A DNA stretch of 64,000 bases from CBDCFL01 sp965216135. GTDB taxonomy: Bacteria; Pseudomonadota; Alphaproteobacteria; Rhodobacterales; Rhodobacteraceae. Positions 35,270 through 43,985 of this stretch are shown piece after piece. How positions within the stretch are numbered: the stretch's first letter is position 1; each line of letters starts with the position of its first letter. The DNA is taken from NCBI GenBank assembly GCA_965216135.1, contig CBDCFL010000024.1, forward strand, positions 248,001-312,000. The letters are read 5' to 3'. The notes beneath the pieces are model-generated. The model ran no database searches and had not been told where the DNA came from. It worked only from the letters and a program-made list of their open reading frames with translations. The position numbers and the translations under genes are program-made.

Positions 35270-36256
35270 TCACATCATCCCCGGCACCACTAGATCAGGC
35301 GGTCTATGCCCGTCGGCGAAGGTCTTTATGTTGATGATCACCTTTTCGCCCATCTCGATCCGGCCCTCGCGGGTGGCAGAGCCCATGTGGGGCAGCAGGA
35401 CGGCGTTGGGGAGTTCGGCCAGGCGGGGGTTTGGGACCAGGCCGCCTTCGTAGACATCCAGGCCGGCACCGGCGATCTCGCCGGTGCGCAGCATCCGGGT
35501 CAGCGCGTTCTGGTCCACGACCTCGCCGCGCGAGGTGTTGACGATCACCGCCTCGGGCTTCATCAGTTTCAGCCGCCGCGCGTTCATCAGATGATAGGTC
35601 GAGGGCGTATGCGGTGCGTTGACCGACAGGATGTCGATGCGCGCGACCATCTGGTCGAGGCTCTCCCAATAGGTCGCGGCCAGTTCCTCCTCGATCTCCG
35701 CGCGCAGGCGCTTGCGATTGTGGTAATGCACCTCGCACCCGAACACGCCAGCACGCCGGGCCACCGCCTGGCCGATGCGGCCCATGCCAAGGATGCCGAG
35801 GCGTCGCCCGGCCAGCCGTCCGCCCAAAAACGCCGTCGGTGCCCAGCCCTGCCAATCGCCCGACTGCATCAGCGCCAGACCCTCAGGGATGCGCCGGGTG
35901 ACCGCCAGGATCAGCGCCATGGTCATATCGGCGGTATCCTCGGTCACGACACCTGGGGTGTTGGACACCAATATGCCGCGCTGGCGGGCCGATGCGACGT
36001 CAATATGATCCACCCCTGCCCCGTAATTGGCGATCAGTTTCAGCCGTTCGCCCGTGCCGGCCAGCATCGCGGCGTCGATCTTGTCCGATAGCGTGGGCAC
36101 CAGCACATCGGCGGCCTTCATCGCCTCGGCCAGGTCCGATTTATCCATCGGCGCGTCGTCTTTTGGCAGCTGCGTGTCAAAGAGTTCGCCCATGCGGCGT
36201 TCGACTGCTTCGGGCAAGCGTCGCGTGACGACAACACTCAAGCGATCGGCAGACAT
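35270..36256 (-). CDS. D-isomer 2-hydroxyacid dehydrogenase (glyoxylate/hydroxypyruvate reductase type)
   Basis: A 328-aa NAD(P)-dependent enzyme reducing a 2-oxoacid such as glyoxylate or hydroxypyruvate. The nucleotide-binding loop is LGILGMGRIGQAVARRAGVF (G-x-G-x-x-G, near residue 155). The catalytic Arg is in VIVNTSRGEVVDQNAL, Glu in AGLDVYEGG and His in VLLPHMGSATREGR. ANYGAGVDHIDV is typical of the D-glycerate dehydrogenase subgroup. The length is normal. It marks the beginning of the intact chromosomal part, divergent from the SH3-domain gene. Exact substrate unknown. Confidence 0.9.
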   Translation of the reverse strand: MSADRLSVVVTRRLPEAVERRMGELFDTQLPKDDAPMDKSDLAEAMKAADVLVPTLSDKIDAAMLAGTGERLKLIANYGAGVDHIDVASARQRGILVSNTPGVVTEDTADMTMALILAVTRRIPEGLALMQSGDWQGWAPTAFLGGRLAGRRLGILGMGRIGQAVARRAGVFGCEVHYHNRKRLRAEIEEELAATYWESLDQMVARIDILSVNAPHTPSTYHLMNARRLKLMKPEAVIVNTSRGEVVDQNALTRMLRTGEIAGAGLDVYEGGLVPNPRLAELPNAVLLPHMGSATREGRIEMGEKVIINIKTFADGHRPPDLVVPGMM

Positions 36257-36387
36257 TCACGCACTCCAATTGGCTTCACAAAGGAAGCATCTTTTGCCAG
36301 AGTGGCAGCGAACCGGTCACGGCACAAGCCGAAGAAGACCGGAGCGCGCCAAAGCTGGCGCGCACAGGCAAGAGGCACGGGACGAAC

Positions 36388-36903
36388 GTGGCAATATCGG
36401 GCAGTCTGACGCATAGCGCGTGGACATGGATGCTGGTGCTTGGGTTAAGCCTGGCAAGTGCGGCTTGGTCACAAGAGCGTGGCCCGGTCACCCATTTGCC
36501 AATGCCGCGCTATGTGTCGCTGAAAGCCGCGACTGGCAACATGCGCCGCGGTCCGTCCCTGACCCACAAGATCGACTGGGTGCTGACCCGGCGCGGTATG
36601 CCGCTTGAGATCACCGCCGAGTTCGGACACTGGCGGCGCGTGCGCGACAAGGACGGGGCCAGCGGCTGGGTGCATTATTCGCTGTTGTCGGGCACCCGCA
36701 CCGTGGTGATCGAGACCGATCTGGTCGGGGTCAGGGCGCGCCCTGAGAGCGATGCAATCGTCAAAGCCTATCTGGAGGCCGGCGTGGTGGGCGAGCTTGG
36801 CCCCTGCGAGCCCGACTGGTGCCGGGTGAAGGCGGACCGCTTTAGCGGCTGGATCGAAAAGACATCGCTCTGGGGCGTGGGCCCGGACGAGCGCAGGGAC
36901 TAG
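36388..36903 (+). CDS. Exported SH3-domain protein
   Basis: A 171-aa protein with a signal peptide (SLTHSAWTWMLVLGLSLASA, cleavage near AWS-QE at 28-30). Two bacterial SH3 units follow: YVSLKAATGNMRRGPSLTHK to GWVHYSLLSGTR and VETDLVGVRARPESDAI to GWIEKTSLWGVG. Such domains bind peptidoglycan or wall proteins in the periplasm. The N-R-R-G-P / W-x-R-V and GW-V signatures are clear. Divergent from the dehydrogenase; the stop is nine bases before the next gene. Role probably structural or regulatory at the envelope. Confidence 0.85.
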   Translation: MAISGSLTHSAWTWMLVLGLSLASAAWSQERGPVTHLPMPRYVSLKAATGNMRRGPSLTHKIDWVLTRRGMPLEITAEFGHWRRVRDKDGASGWVHYSLLSGTRTVVIETDLVGVRARPESDAIVKAYLEAGVVGELGPCEPDWCRVKADRFSGWIEKTSLWGVGPDERRD

Positions 36904-37155
36904 AAGGCAAATGGAGCAAATCCGATCCCCCATCGCGGCGCGCCGGATCGGCGCGGGCGACCGCACGGTAGTCTTTCATGCCGATGAGGACTGGCATGCG
37001 CGGATCAGCGACGGGCAGATCGATTTCTTTACCGCACTAGGCGCGCGGCCGACCCAGGAAGGCATCCCCTACCGGCTGGCGGCGCGCGGTGGGCATGACC
37101 TGCCCCCAATTTGAGGGCCACTTTTAGGTAGACTCTGTTCCTCTTTTGTTTGCCA

Positions 37156-38022
37156 TTATTCGGCGGCGTGAGCAATGGGCGGTGGCGCGGAGCCTTCAGA
37201 TAGCTCAAGCGTCGCTGCCCATTGCGGTTTATGGAAAGGCCTGTTTGCGGCAAATTCTTCCGGGGTTTGATAGTTCAGCGAAGAGTGGGGCCGGTTTTGA
37301 TTGTAATCGATCCGCCAGTCCTCGATGATCCTTTCTGCCTCGGCCAGCGAGGTGAACCAGTTCAAGTTCAGGCATTCTTCGCGAAACCGGCCGTTGAAAC
37401 TTTCGATGTAGGCGTTCTGGGTCGGCTTGCCCGGGTCGATGAAGTAGAGCTGCACGCCGTGATCATCTGCCCAGCCATCAAGCGCGCGGCCTCGTAGTTC
37501 AAGCCCATTGTCAACGGTCAGAACATCCGGGTACCCCCGCTCACGAGCCACCCGTTCCAGCATTTCCACCACACGGGAGCCGGGGATCGACAGGGCCACA
37601 TCAATCGCCGGACATTCCCGTGTGCAGTCGTCTTTCAGATTGACGGTGCGGAACTTCCTGCCGTTGGCGAGCGCATCCATGGTGAAGTCCAGGCTCCACC
37701 GCTGGTTGGCGGCGATCGGGCACCAGGCACCTTCGCGCACGCCCTTGGGGATTTTCTTGCGATTGCGGCGGCGCAGGGTCAGGCGCTCCTCTCGGTAAAG
37801 TCGCTCCACCACTTTCACGTTCACCTTGAAACCCTCCTGGCCAAGCTTGGCATGCAACATGCGATAGCCATAGCGTCGGTGTTTGCCGGAAAGCGTGACC
37901 AGCCGTTCCCGTATCCTCGCATGGCGATCCGGCCTTCCTCTGTATTCATTACTCGATCTGGAAAACCCAATCAGCCCACAGGCCCGCCGAGTTGAAAACT
38001 GATAGTCACGGCAAAGAACCAT
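37156..38022 (-). CDS. IS3-family OrfB transposase (element B)
   Basis: A 288-aa rve-type transposase. HRRYGYRMLHAKLGQEGFKV (HTH_21), then ANQRWSLDFTMDALANGRKF (D), VLTVDNGLELRGRALDGWAD (D) and GKPTQNAYIESFNGRFREEC (E), ending LNYQTPEEFAANRPFHKPQW. In IS3 elements it is made as an OrfAB fusion by -1 frameshifting. The frame itself is open, but orfA carries an amber codon. Confidence 0.92.
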   Translation of the reverse strand: MVLCRDYQFSTRRACGLIGFSRSSNEYRGRPDRHARIRERLVTLSGKHRRYGYRMLHAKLGQEGFKVNVKVVERLYREERLTLRRRNRKKIPKGVREGAWCPIAANQRWSLDFTMDALANGRKFRTVNLKDDCTRECPAIDVALSIPGSRVVEMLERVARERGYPDVLTVDNGLELRGRALDGWADDHGVQLYFIDPGKPTQNAYIESFNGRFREECLNLNWFTSLAEAERIIEDWRIDYNQNRPHSSLNYQTPEEFAANRPFHKPQWAATLELSEGSAPPPIAHAAE

Positions 38023-38048
38023 GACTGCTTCCCGGCGGCTTGCAGGCT

Positions 38049-38315
38049 TCAGAAGTTTTTTGCCAGAAGCCCTTTCAGGCCAGCATTATCAAGCATGGTT
38101 TCGGCCAGCAGCTTCTTCAGCTTGCCGTTCTCCGATTCCAGGTCTTTCAGCCGCCTGACATCGGAAATCTGAAGGCCGCCATACCTGGCTTTCCATTTCT
38201 AAAAGGTGGCATCCGACATACCGTGCTTACGGCACAACTCGGACACTTTCGCACCCGCCGCATACTCCTGAATGATCCGAACAATCTGCTCTTCGCTAAA
38301 CCGTGACTTGCGCAT
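38049..38315 (-). pseudogene. IS3-family OrfA (element B) with amber codon
   Basis: Starts MRKSRFSEEQIVRIIQEYAA, then KVSELCRKHGMSDATF, TAG (complement of 38199-38201, codon 39), KWKARYGGLQISDVRRLKDL and ESENGKLKKLLAETMLDNA. The stop replaces the conserved Tyr of the F-Y-K-W motif. Apart from this the 88-codon frame is complete. GAGGAGAACAGAG precedes the ATG. The element is probably immobile unless the stop is suppressed. Confidence 0.88.
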
Positions 38316-39266
38316 TCTCTGTTCTCCTCGTTCTCGTGAACATTAAGCGAACAGATCCTCCTTTCAAATGGACCAGTTTTCGGGGAGCAGGTCAGGCAGA
38401 CCAGCAAGGTTTTGCTGGGACAGGATCATATCCATGTGATGGTCGGCAAGTTGCCCGGGTATGGGGCGAATATTCTGCATGCCCATCCGGCCTATATCTG
38501 GGGGTTCTGGTATCTCGACGAGATCGGCATTCACTGGAATTCCTCGATCCGGATGGCGCGGTTTTCGCCTGATCGCGTCGACGCCGAAAAGGCCGCTTAT
38601 TTTTTCAACGGTGTGGCGGGGTGGATGCTGAGCGAGAATATATCGCGCCTGCCGCAATCACCCCGCGATGAGGCCGGGCTGGAACCGGGCGCGGCGGTTA
38701 TCTACACTCAGGATGTCGAAAACGGGCCCGATCGTTGCCATTTTCTGAGCACCGAGGACATGATCCGCACCACTGCCGAGACCTGCCGAGAGCATCTGGT
38801 TTATGTCAAACCACATCCCGAGCAATCTAAGCGGCTGCGCCAGCGGATCATCGCGATCTGTTCGGATTATCCCAATATCCGCATGAGCCATGCCAGTATT
38901 CATGACCTTAACGCGGCCTGCGACATGGTTGTGACGCAAAACTCGGCGGCTGGATTTGAGGCGCTGATGCTGAAAAAGCCGGTCTTGACCTGCGCGCGGT
39001 CCGATTTTTGGCACGCCACGCTGACACCGCGCACGATCGGCGATTTGCGCGATGGTCTGCGGTTCGGGGCCGAGGTGATGGCCGGGTTTGACTTTGAAAA
39101 GTATCTCTACTGGTTTCTGGCCCAACGCTGCCTGGAACCGCAAAAACCCGAATTTGCGGGCCGCGCTGGGCGCGTATTCGCGACAAGGCGTACCTGTAAG
39201 GGCCGCGCAAGACGCGGTATTTCTTAGTCATTTTCTAATTTCAGGCCGGCGGTCTGCGCGCCGGAC

Positions 39267-39404
39267 CTAAAATTCCGAGGTTTCCTGGCGACGCTTCATC
39301 GTCCGGCGCATGACCAGATAAAACAGCGCTACGCCGCAGGCGAATGCGCCAATTCCAACCGGAGTAAACAGGTTGGTCGTGATCAGATTGATAATTGCTT
39401 CCAT
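39267..39404 (-). CDS. Small single-pass membrane protein (45 aa)
   Basis: Starts at ATG 39404 with a GG-rich site (GGACGAACC) upstream: MEAIINLITTNLFTPVGIGA, then FACGVALFYLVMRRTMKRRQ and ETSEF-stop. One membrane helix (about residues 14-33) is followed by a strongly basic tail, giving N-out/C-in topology. It stands alone between the capsule-type gene and the cation exporter. Function unknown; recognised by its good start and hydrophobic profile. Confidence 0.5.
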   Translation of the reverse strand: MEAIINLITTNLFTPVGIGAFACGVALFYLVMRRTMKRRQETSEF

Positions 39405-39582
39405 GGTTCGTCCTTACCCATTGTTTGCCGCAACTGCAGAATGTTTAATCGCCAATTGCGGCAATTTTTCGTCATTCGTCTCTTACGATTCGAACGTGCT
39501 CAGATGACCGGCGCCGGCAGCGGATGCCTGAACAGACAGACGAAATTGCGTTTCACCGCCAAACCAATGCGTATAAGACGTT

Positions 39583-40491
39583 TTGGCCATGGCGATGTCG
39601 CGGGGAATGGGAAAGACTATGCCCAACAGCAAGGGCCTGAACCTGAGCGCCGGTCTGTTGTCGGCCTCAGTCGCGCTGGTGCTGGTGGTGGCCAAGCTCT
39701 GGGCGCTGGGGGCCACCGGGGCGCTGTCGGTTGCCGCATCGCTGGCGGATTCAGCGCTCGATCTGATGATGTCGCTGGGTGGGCTGGCGGCGATTATCTA
39801 TGCGACCAAACCGGCCGACAAGGACCATGCCTTCGGGCACACATCGGCCGAAGACCTGGCGGCACTTGGCCAGAGCCTGTTTATCGGCATTTCGGCGCTG
39901 GTTATTGCCGGGGCGGCGCTGACACGGCTGCTTGGTGGCACCGTGACACCCCTGACCGCCGAAGGCCGTGGCATCGCGGTGATGGCATTCTCGATCGTCC
40001 TGACCGGCGCGCTGGTGGCGTGGCAACAGCGGGTCGCGCGACAAACCGGCAACCGTGTGGTCAAGGCCGATCAGCTACATTATCTCGGCGATCTGGTGCC
40101 CAATATCGGGGCGATTCTGGCGCTTTGGGCCTCGGCGCAGTTCGGACTTGGATCCATAGACAGCGTGGTGGCAATGGGAGCGGCGGTCTTTCTGATCGTG
40201 GGTGCTGTTCGGATCGGCAAACCCGCCTGGGACGCGCTGATGGATCGCGCCGCGCCGCCCCAGATGATCGCTGAGATCGAGAAGTTGGCAGGCCGCTGGC
40301 CCGGCGTACACGGCTTTCACGATCTGAAAACGCGGACCGCGGGCAGCCGGGTGTTCGTCAACCTGCATATCGAGCTTCACGGCAGCCAGACGCTGGATGC
40401 CGCGCATGCCATCGGCTCTGGGCTGCGCCATGCGATACTGGACCGGTTCCCTGAGGCCGAGGTGATCATCCACCACGACCCGGTGCGCTAA
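39583..40491 (+). CDS. Cation diffusion facilitator (CDF) family exporter
   Basis: A 302-aa inner-membrane metal/proton antiporter. Six transmembrane helices lie in the first 200 residues. The metal-site residues are in AASLADSALDLMMSLGG (D-x3-D of helix II) and ADQLHYLGDLVPN (H-x3-D of helix V). HAFGHTSAEDLAALGQS is the usual cytosolic loop. The C-terminal metal-binding domain (about 205-300) includes VHGFHDLKTRTAGSRVFVNL and AEVIIHHDP. The most likely ions are Fe, Zn or Co (FieF-like). An alternative start lies at MPNSKG, 12 codons downstream. Confidence 0.9.
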   Translation: MAMAMSRGMGKTMPNSKGLNLSAGLLSASVALVLVVAKLWALGATGALSVAASLADSALDLMMSLGGLAAIIYATKPADKDHAFGHTSAEDLAALGQSLFIGISALVIAGAALTRLLGGTVTPLTAEGRGIAVMAFSIVLTGALVAWQQRVARQTGNRVVKADQLHYLGDLVPNIGAILALWASAQFGLGSIDSVVAMGAAVFLIVGAVRIGKPAWDALMDRAAPPQMIAEIEKLAGRWPGVHGFHDLKTRTAGSRVFVNLHIELHGSQTLDAAHAIGSGLRHAILDRFPEAEVIIHHDPVR

Positions 40492-40602
40492 GAGGCGGTG
40501 CCGGGCAGTTGAGTATTTGACCCAAGAAAATGCCGGGATTGTGTGGAGCGCGCGCGGGATCAGCGGCGGTGATGCAGGATCTGCATCAATTTGCCATGAT
40601 GT

Positions 40603-41966
40603 TCATGCGGCTGCATCGGCTCTGGCGGCGCGACTTCGGCCCGGTTGATCCCGGTTGATGACCTTGATACCAAGATAATAGGCGAGCGCGGAAAAGACGG
40701 CGCCCCCGCTGCCTGACCGATCAGAACGCCAGGCGCCCCCATCCATGCGGAAAAGGCCAGAACGAAAGGGATTGTTCCCAGCGTGTGCCGGCCCCAGTTG
40801 ACCCAGGTTGAATAGAACGGATGGCCCAGGTTGTTCATTGCGGCGTTCGAGGTAAAGATGACGCCGTTGAAGAAAAACGCCGGCGCCAGCGGACCGCAAA
40901 AGAGGAAAATCAGTTGCCGCGCCAGGCCCTCGGCCTAAAAAAGAGCCGCGATCGGGCTGCGAAGCAGGAACAAAAGCGCCGTTGAAATCAGCACGACGGC
41001 GGCGGTGAAGATCATCGCGTCGCGATAGGCAACGCGAACCCGGGCCGAGTTTCCAGCACCGGCGTTTTGCCCGATGATCGGGCCGATGGCACCAGAAAGC
41101 GCGAAAATCGAGCCGAATGCCACAGGTGTGATCCGTGCGACGATGGCCATGCCGCTGACCGCCTCTTCGCCGTAAGCCGCCATTGAGCGCGTGACGTAGG
41201 CCTGGCCGATCGGCGTGGCAAGCTGGGTCAGGATGGCCGGGAATGCCAGCGAAAATATCGGCCGCAGGTCCGGCGCAAGTGCTGACAGGCGCGGAACATT
41301 GAGGCCGCCGTGATAGCGGAATATGCAGTAAAGTGCGGTTCCGGCGATGGCAAAACGGGCGATGACCGAGGCCCAGGCCGCGCCGGCCAGCTGCATATCA
41401 AGCCCAAAGATCAGGATCGGGTCGATGATGGCGTTCAGCACGCCGCCGATCAGGGTAACCATCATCGATTGTTTGGCCGAGCCATGCGAGCGCAGGATCG
41501 CCATGCCGACGATGCCGACCAAGAGCACCGGCAGGGTGGGGATCAGGATTGAGAGATACATCACCGACAATTCCAGCGTCGGGCCGCTGGCACCGATCAG
41601 GCGTGAAAACGGTTCGAGGTTGACCCAGACGATCGCGGCAAAAATCGCGCCGGACAGCGCACCCCAGACCATCGTACTGGTGGCATAGTGCCGCGCCTTA
41701 TCGCTATCGCCTGCGCCCAGCGCGCGCGCCACCAGGGTGCCTGCAGCAATGCTCATGCCCAGACCGAAAGAGGTGGTGAAGAACAGGATCGCACCGGCAT
41801 AGCCGACGGCGGCCGCGAGTTCCTCTTTGCCCAGCATCGAAATGAAGACCATGTCGACCAGATCGACCAGGAAAATCGCCATGATCCCCAGCGAGGACGT
41901 CATCGTCATCACCGTGATGTGGCGCAGGAGCGAGCCCTGAAGGAATGCCGGTTGCGTATCTGGCAT
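40603..41966 (-). pseudogene. MATE-family efflux transporter, internal stop and frameshift
   Basis: The N-terminal 343 residues are open (HITVMTMTSSLGIMAIFLVD, NAIIDPILIFGLDMQLAGAA, AVSGMAIVARITPVAFGSIF), covering most of the twelve helices of a multidrug/cation antiporter. A TAG near 40935 follows SPIAALF. The same frame continues AEGLARQLIFLFCGPLAPAF and NNLGHPFYSTWVNWG. A one-base loss in a G run near 40700 then moves the last part (GGAVFSALAYYLGIKVIN-like) to another frame ending at 40603. The start is eight bases from the gltX stop. Inactive or truncated at helix 10. Confidence 0.85.
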
Positions 41967-41973
41967 GGCGAGA

Positions 41974-43296
41974 CTAGCCGCCTGGTTTCTTTTGCAACAG
42001 CGCCATCAGGTCGGCCATTTCCGGGCCACGCTCGCGCCCGGTGACGGCCTTTCTGAGCGGCATGAAGAGGCCCCGGCCCTTGCGCCCGGTCGCTTGCTTG
42101 ACGGCCTGGGTCCACTGGCCCCAGGTGTCGGCGGAATAGGGCGGATGGCCCAGCATCGACAGGGCCTGCGTCACGAAATCCTGATCATCCGCGTCGACGA
42201 GCGGCGTTGCGCCATCGCGCAGAAGCGTCCACCAATCGGCCATATCGGCTCGGGCGCTGATATTGTCGCGCACGACGTTCCAGAAGGATTGCGCCAGCGC
42301 GTCCGGTAGGCCAAGTGCTGCGACCTCGGCGGCCACGTCGGCGTAATCGGTGGCCTGCAGGACATGGGCAGAGAGCGGAACCAGATCGCCCGCGTCAAAC
42401 TTGGTCGGTGAGGCTCCAAATGTGGTGAGGTCAAACCCTGCGGCAATCTCGTCAATATTCGGCGCTAGTTCCACGGGTTGCGACGAACCGAGCCGGGCCA
42501 TCAGGGACAAGAGCGCCATCGGTTCGATGCCGCTGGCGCGCAGATCGCGCAGGGCCAGCGTGCCGAGGCGTTTGGACAGCGCCTCGCCCTGTGGACCGGT
42601 CAAGAGCGAATGGTGCGCGAATTGGGGCACCGCGCCGCCGAGCGCCGCGATGATCTGGATTTGCGTCGCGGTGTTGGTCACATGGTCCGAGCCGCGCACC
42701 ACATCGGTGATGCCAAAGTCGATGTCGTCGCAGACCGAGGCGAGCGTATAAAGGAACTGACCATCGGCGCGGATCAGCACCGGGTCGGAAACACTAGCCG
42801 CATCAATCGACAGATCGCCGAGGATGCCATCGGCCCATTCGATGCGGGTGTGATCGAGTTCGAACCGCCAATGGCCGGCACCGCGTTCGCCGCGCAGTTT
42901 ATCTTTGTCTGCATCGCTGAGTTCCAGTGCCGCACGGTCATAGACCGGCGGGCGGTGCATGTTCAGCTGTTTCTTGCGTTTCAGGTCCAGCTCGGTGGGG
43001 GTCTCGAACGCCTCGTAAAACCGCGCCTTGCCGCGCAAGTCCTGGGCTGCGGCCTCGTATCGCTCCAGCCGCGAAGACTGGGTTTCCACGCGATCCCAGG
43101 TCAGGCCCAGCCATTCAAGGTCTTGTTTGATCGCGTCGGCAAATTCGGGTTTGGAGCGCTGCGGGTCGGTATCGTCGAGGCGCAGAATGAATTGCCCGCC
43201 GGATTTGCGCGCGATCAGGAAATTGAACAGCGCGGTGCGCAGGTTGCCGACATGCAGATAGCCGGTCGGCGAGGGGGCGAAACGGGTGACGGTCAT
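41974..43296 (-). CDS. gltX: Glutamyl-tRNA synthetase
   Basis: A 440-aa class I aminoacyl-tRNA synthetase charging tRNA-Glu (and possibly tRNA-Gln). The N-terminal Rossmann signature is RFAPSPTGYLHVGNLRTALF (HIGH-like LHVGN) and RLDDTD follows. The KMSKS-like loop is GEALSKRLGTLAL, near residue 240. The C-terminal helical anticodon domain is short, so the protein belongs to the compact group found in alphaproteobacteria that often carry two gltX genes. No zinc-binding Cys cluster is seen. Intact. It precedes the broken MATE gene. Confidence 0.95.
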   Translation of the reverse strand: MTVTRFAPSPTGYLHVGNLRTALFNFLIARKSGGQFILRLDDTDPQRSKPEFADAIKQDLEWLGLTWDRVETQSSRLERYEAAAQDLRGKARFYEAFETPTELDLKRKKQLNMHRPPVYDRAALELSDADKDKLRGERGAGHWRFELDHTRIEWADGILGDLSIDAASVSDPVLIRADGQFLYTLASVCDDIDFGITDVVRGSDHVTNTATQIQIIAALGGAVPQFAHHSLLTGPQGEALSKRLGTLALRDLRASGIEPMALLSLMARLGSSQPVELAPNIDEIAAGFDLTTFGASPTKFDAGDLVPLSAHVLQATDYADVAAEVAALGLPDALAQSFWNVVRDNISARADMADWWTLLRDGATPLVDADDQDFVTQALSMLGHPPYSADTWGQWTQAVKQATGRKGRGLFMPLRKAVTGRERGPEMADLMALLQKKPGG

Positions 43297-43419
43297 TTTT
43301 TGAGCCTAAGATCAAAGCAGAAGGCCGTTTTTCATCTTTGCGGTGAATTGTCCAGAACGGCGGCGCTCATCCAGCCCTGGCGGGCTGTCTTCGCTTTCAG
43401 GAGAGCGATAGAAGAGCGG

Positions 43420-43848
43420 CTAGTTCGCCTGAACCGGCCATTTCTGGTCGAGATCCCGCAGCCCGGCGGCGATCAGTACCTTCAGCACGTCGGTGTCCAC
43501 GTCGTCGAGTTTGCTGATGTAAAGGCAGGATTTGCCCTTCTTGTATTTGCCCAGCCGGTCAAGGATCGGTCCGAAATCGGCATAGCCGGGCATGATGTAA
43601 AGCGTCAGATTGGCCTTGCGCGGCGAAAATCCGGTGGCCAGAAAATCCCCCTCTCGCCCGCTGGCGTATTTGTAATGATAGCGGCCATAGCCAATGATCG
43701 ACGGACCCCACATTTTCGGCCCAAACCCGGTGACATCGCGAAACAGCTGATCAAGGCGTTCGGCGTCGCCGCGCTTGCGGTCGCCTTGGACATCGGCAAG
43801 GAACGCCCCGACGCTCTGGTTGGTGGCTTGGGTTTTGTTTTCGGTCAT
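43420..43848 (-). CDS. DUF1801-domain protein
   Basis: A 142-aa soluble protein. TENKTQATNQSVGAFLADVQ ... RLDQLFRDVTGFGPKMWGPS, SIIGYGRYHYKYASGREGDF and LYIMPGYADFGPILDRLGKY, KGKSCLYISKLDDVDTDVLK are characteristic of DUF1801 (YdhG-like fold). Function is not established. It is transcribed on the minus strand, divergently from the PfkB-type kinase, and starts at ATG 43848. Intact and of typical length. Confidence 0.88.
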   Translation of the reverse strand: MTENKTQATNQSVGAFLADVQGDRKRGDAERLDQLFRDVTGFGPKMWGPSIIGYGRYHYKYASGREGDFLATGFSPRKANLTLYIMPGYADFGPILDRLGKYKKGKSCLYISKLDDVDTDVLKVLIAAGLRDLDQKWPVQAN

Positions 43849-43985
43849 GGCGGTTTACCCCTAATGCAATTGCAGCATTGGCACCGATAATGCCGCAATC
43901 CGGCGGGCGCTGCCAGTATTGGCGGTTGTGCTGATAACTTTGGCGCGTGCATGATGGACCCAAGCCAGAGATCAGGGGGTCTGCA

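Larger units (their letters stand above)
37096..38394. mobile_element. IS3-family element B
   Basis: Ends TGACCTGCCCCCAATTTGAG and the inverse of TGACCTGCTCCCCGAAAAC, flanked by GGCA at 37092-37095 and 38395-38398. 1299 bp with orfA and orfB. Inserted in a capsule-type gene. Confidence 0.93.
36911..39227 (+). pseudogene. Capsule-type polysaccharide biosynthesis/export protein, split by IS3
   Basis: The N-terminal piece 36911-37095 (MEQIRSPIAARRIGAGDRTV ... YRLAARGG) and a C-terminal piece from 38399 (QTSKVLLGQDHIHVMVGKLP, AHPAYIWGFWYLDEIGIHWN, LVYVKPHPEQSKRLRQRIIA, AACDMVVTQNSAAGFEALML) join in frame when the IS3 and one GGCA copy are removed. K-P-H-P, Q-N-S-A-x-G-F-E-A and K-K-P-V form the pattern of KpsS/KpsC-like Kdo or glycosyl transferases. 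Near 39165 a base may be missing, as the other frame gives WARIRDKAYL-stop. About 330 aa. Disrupted. Confidence 0.75.
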
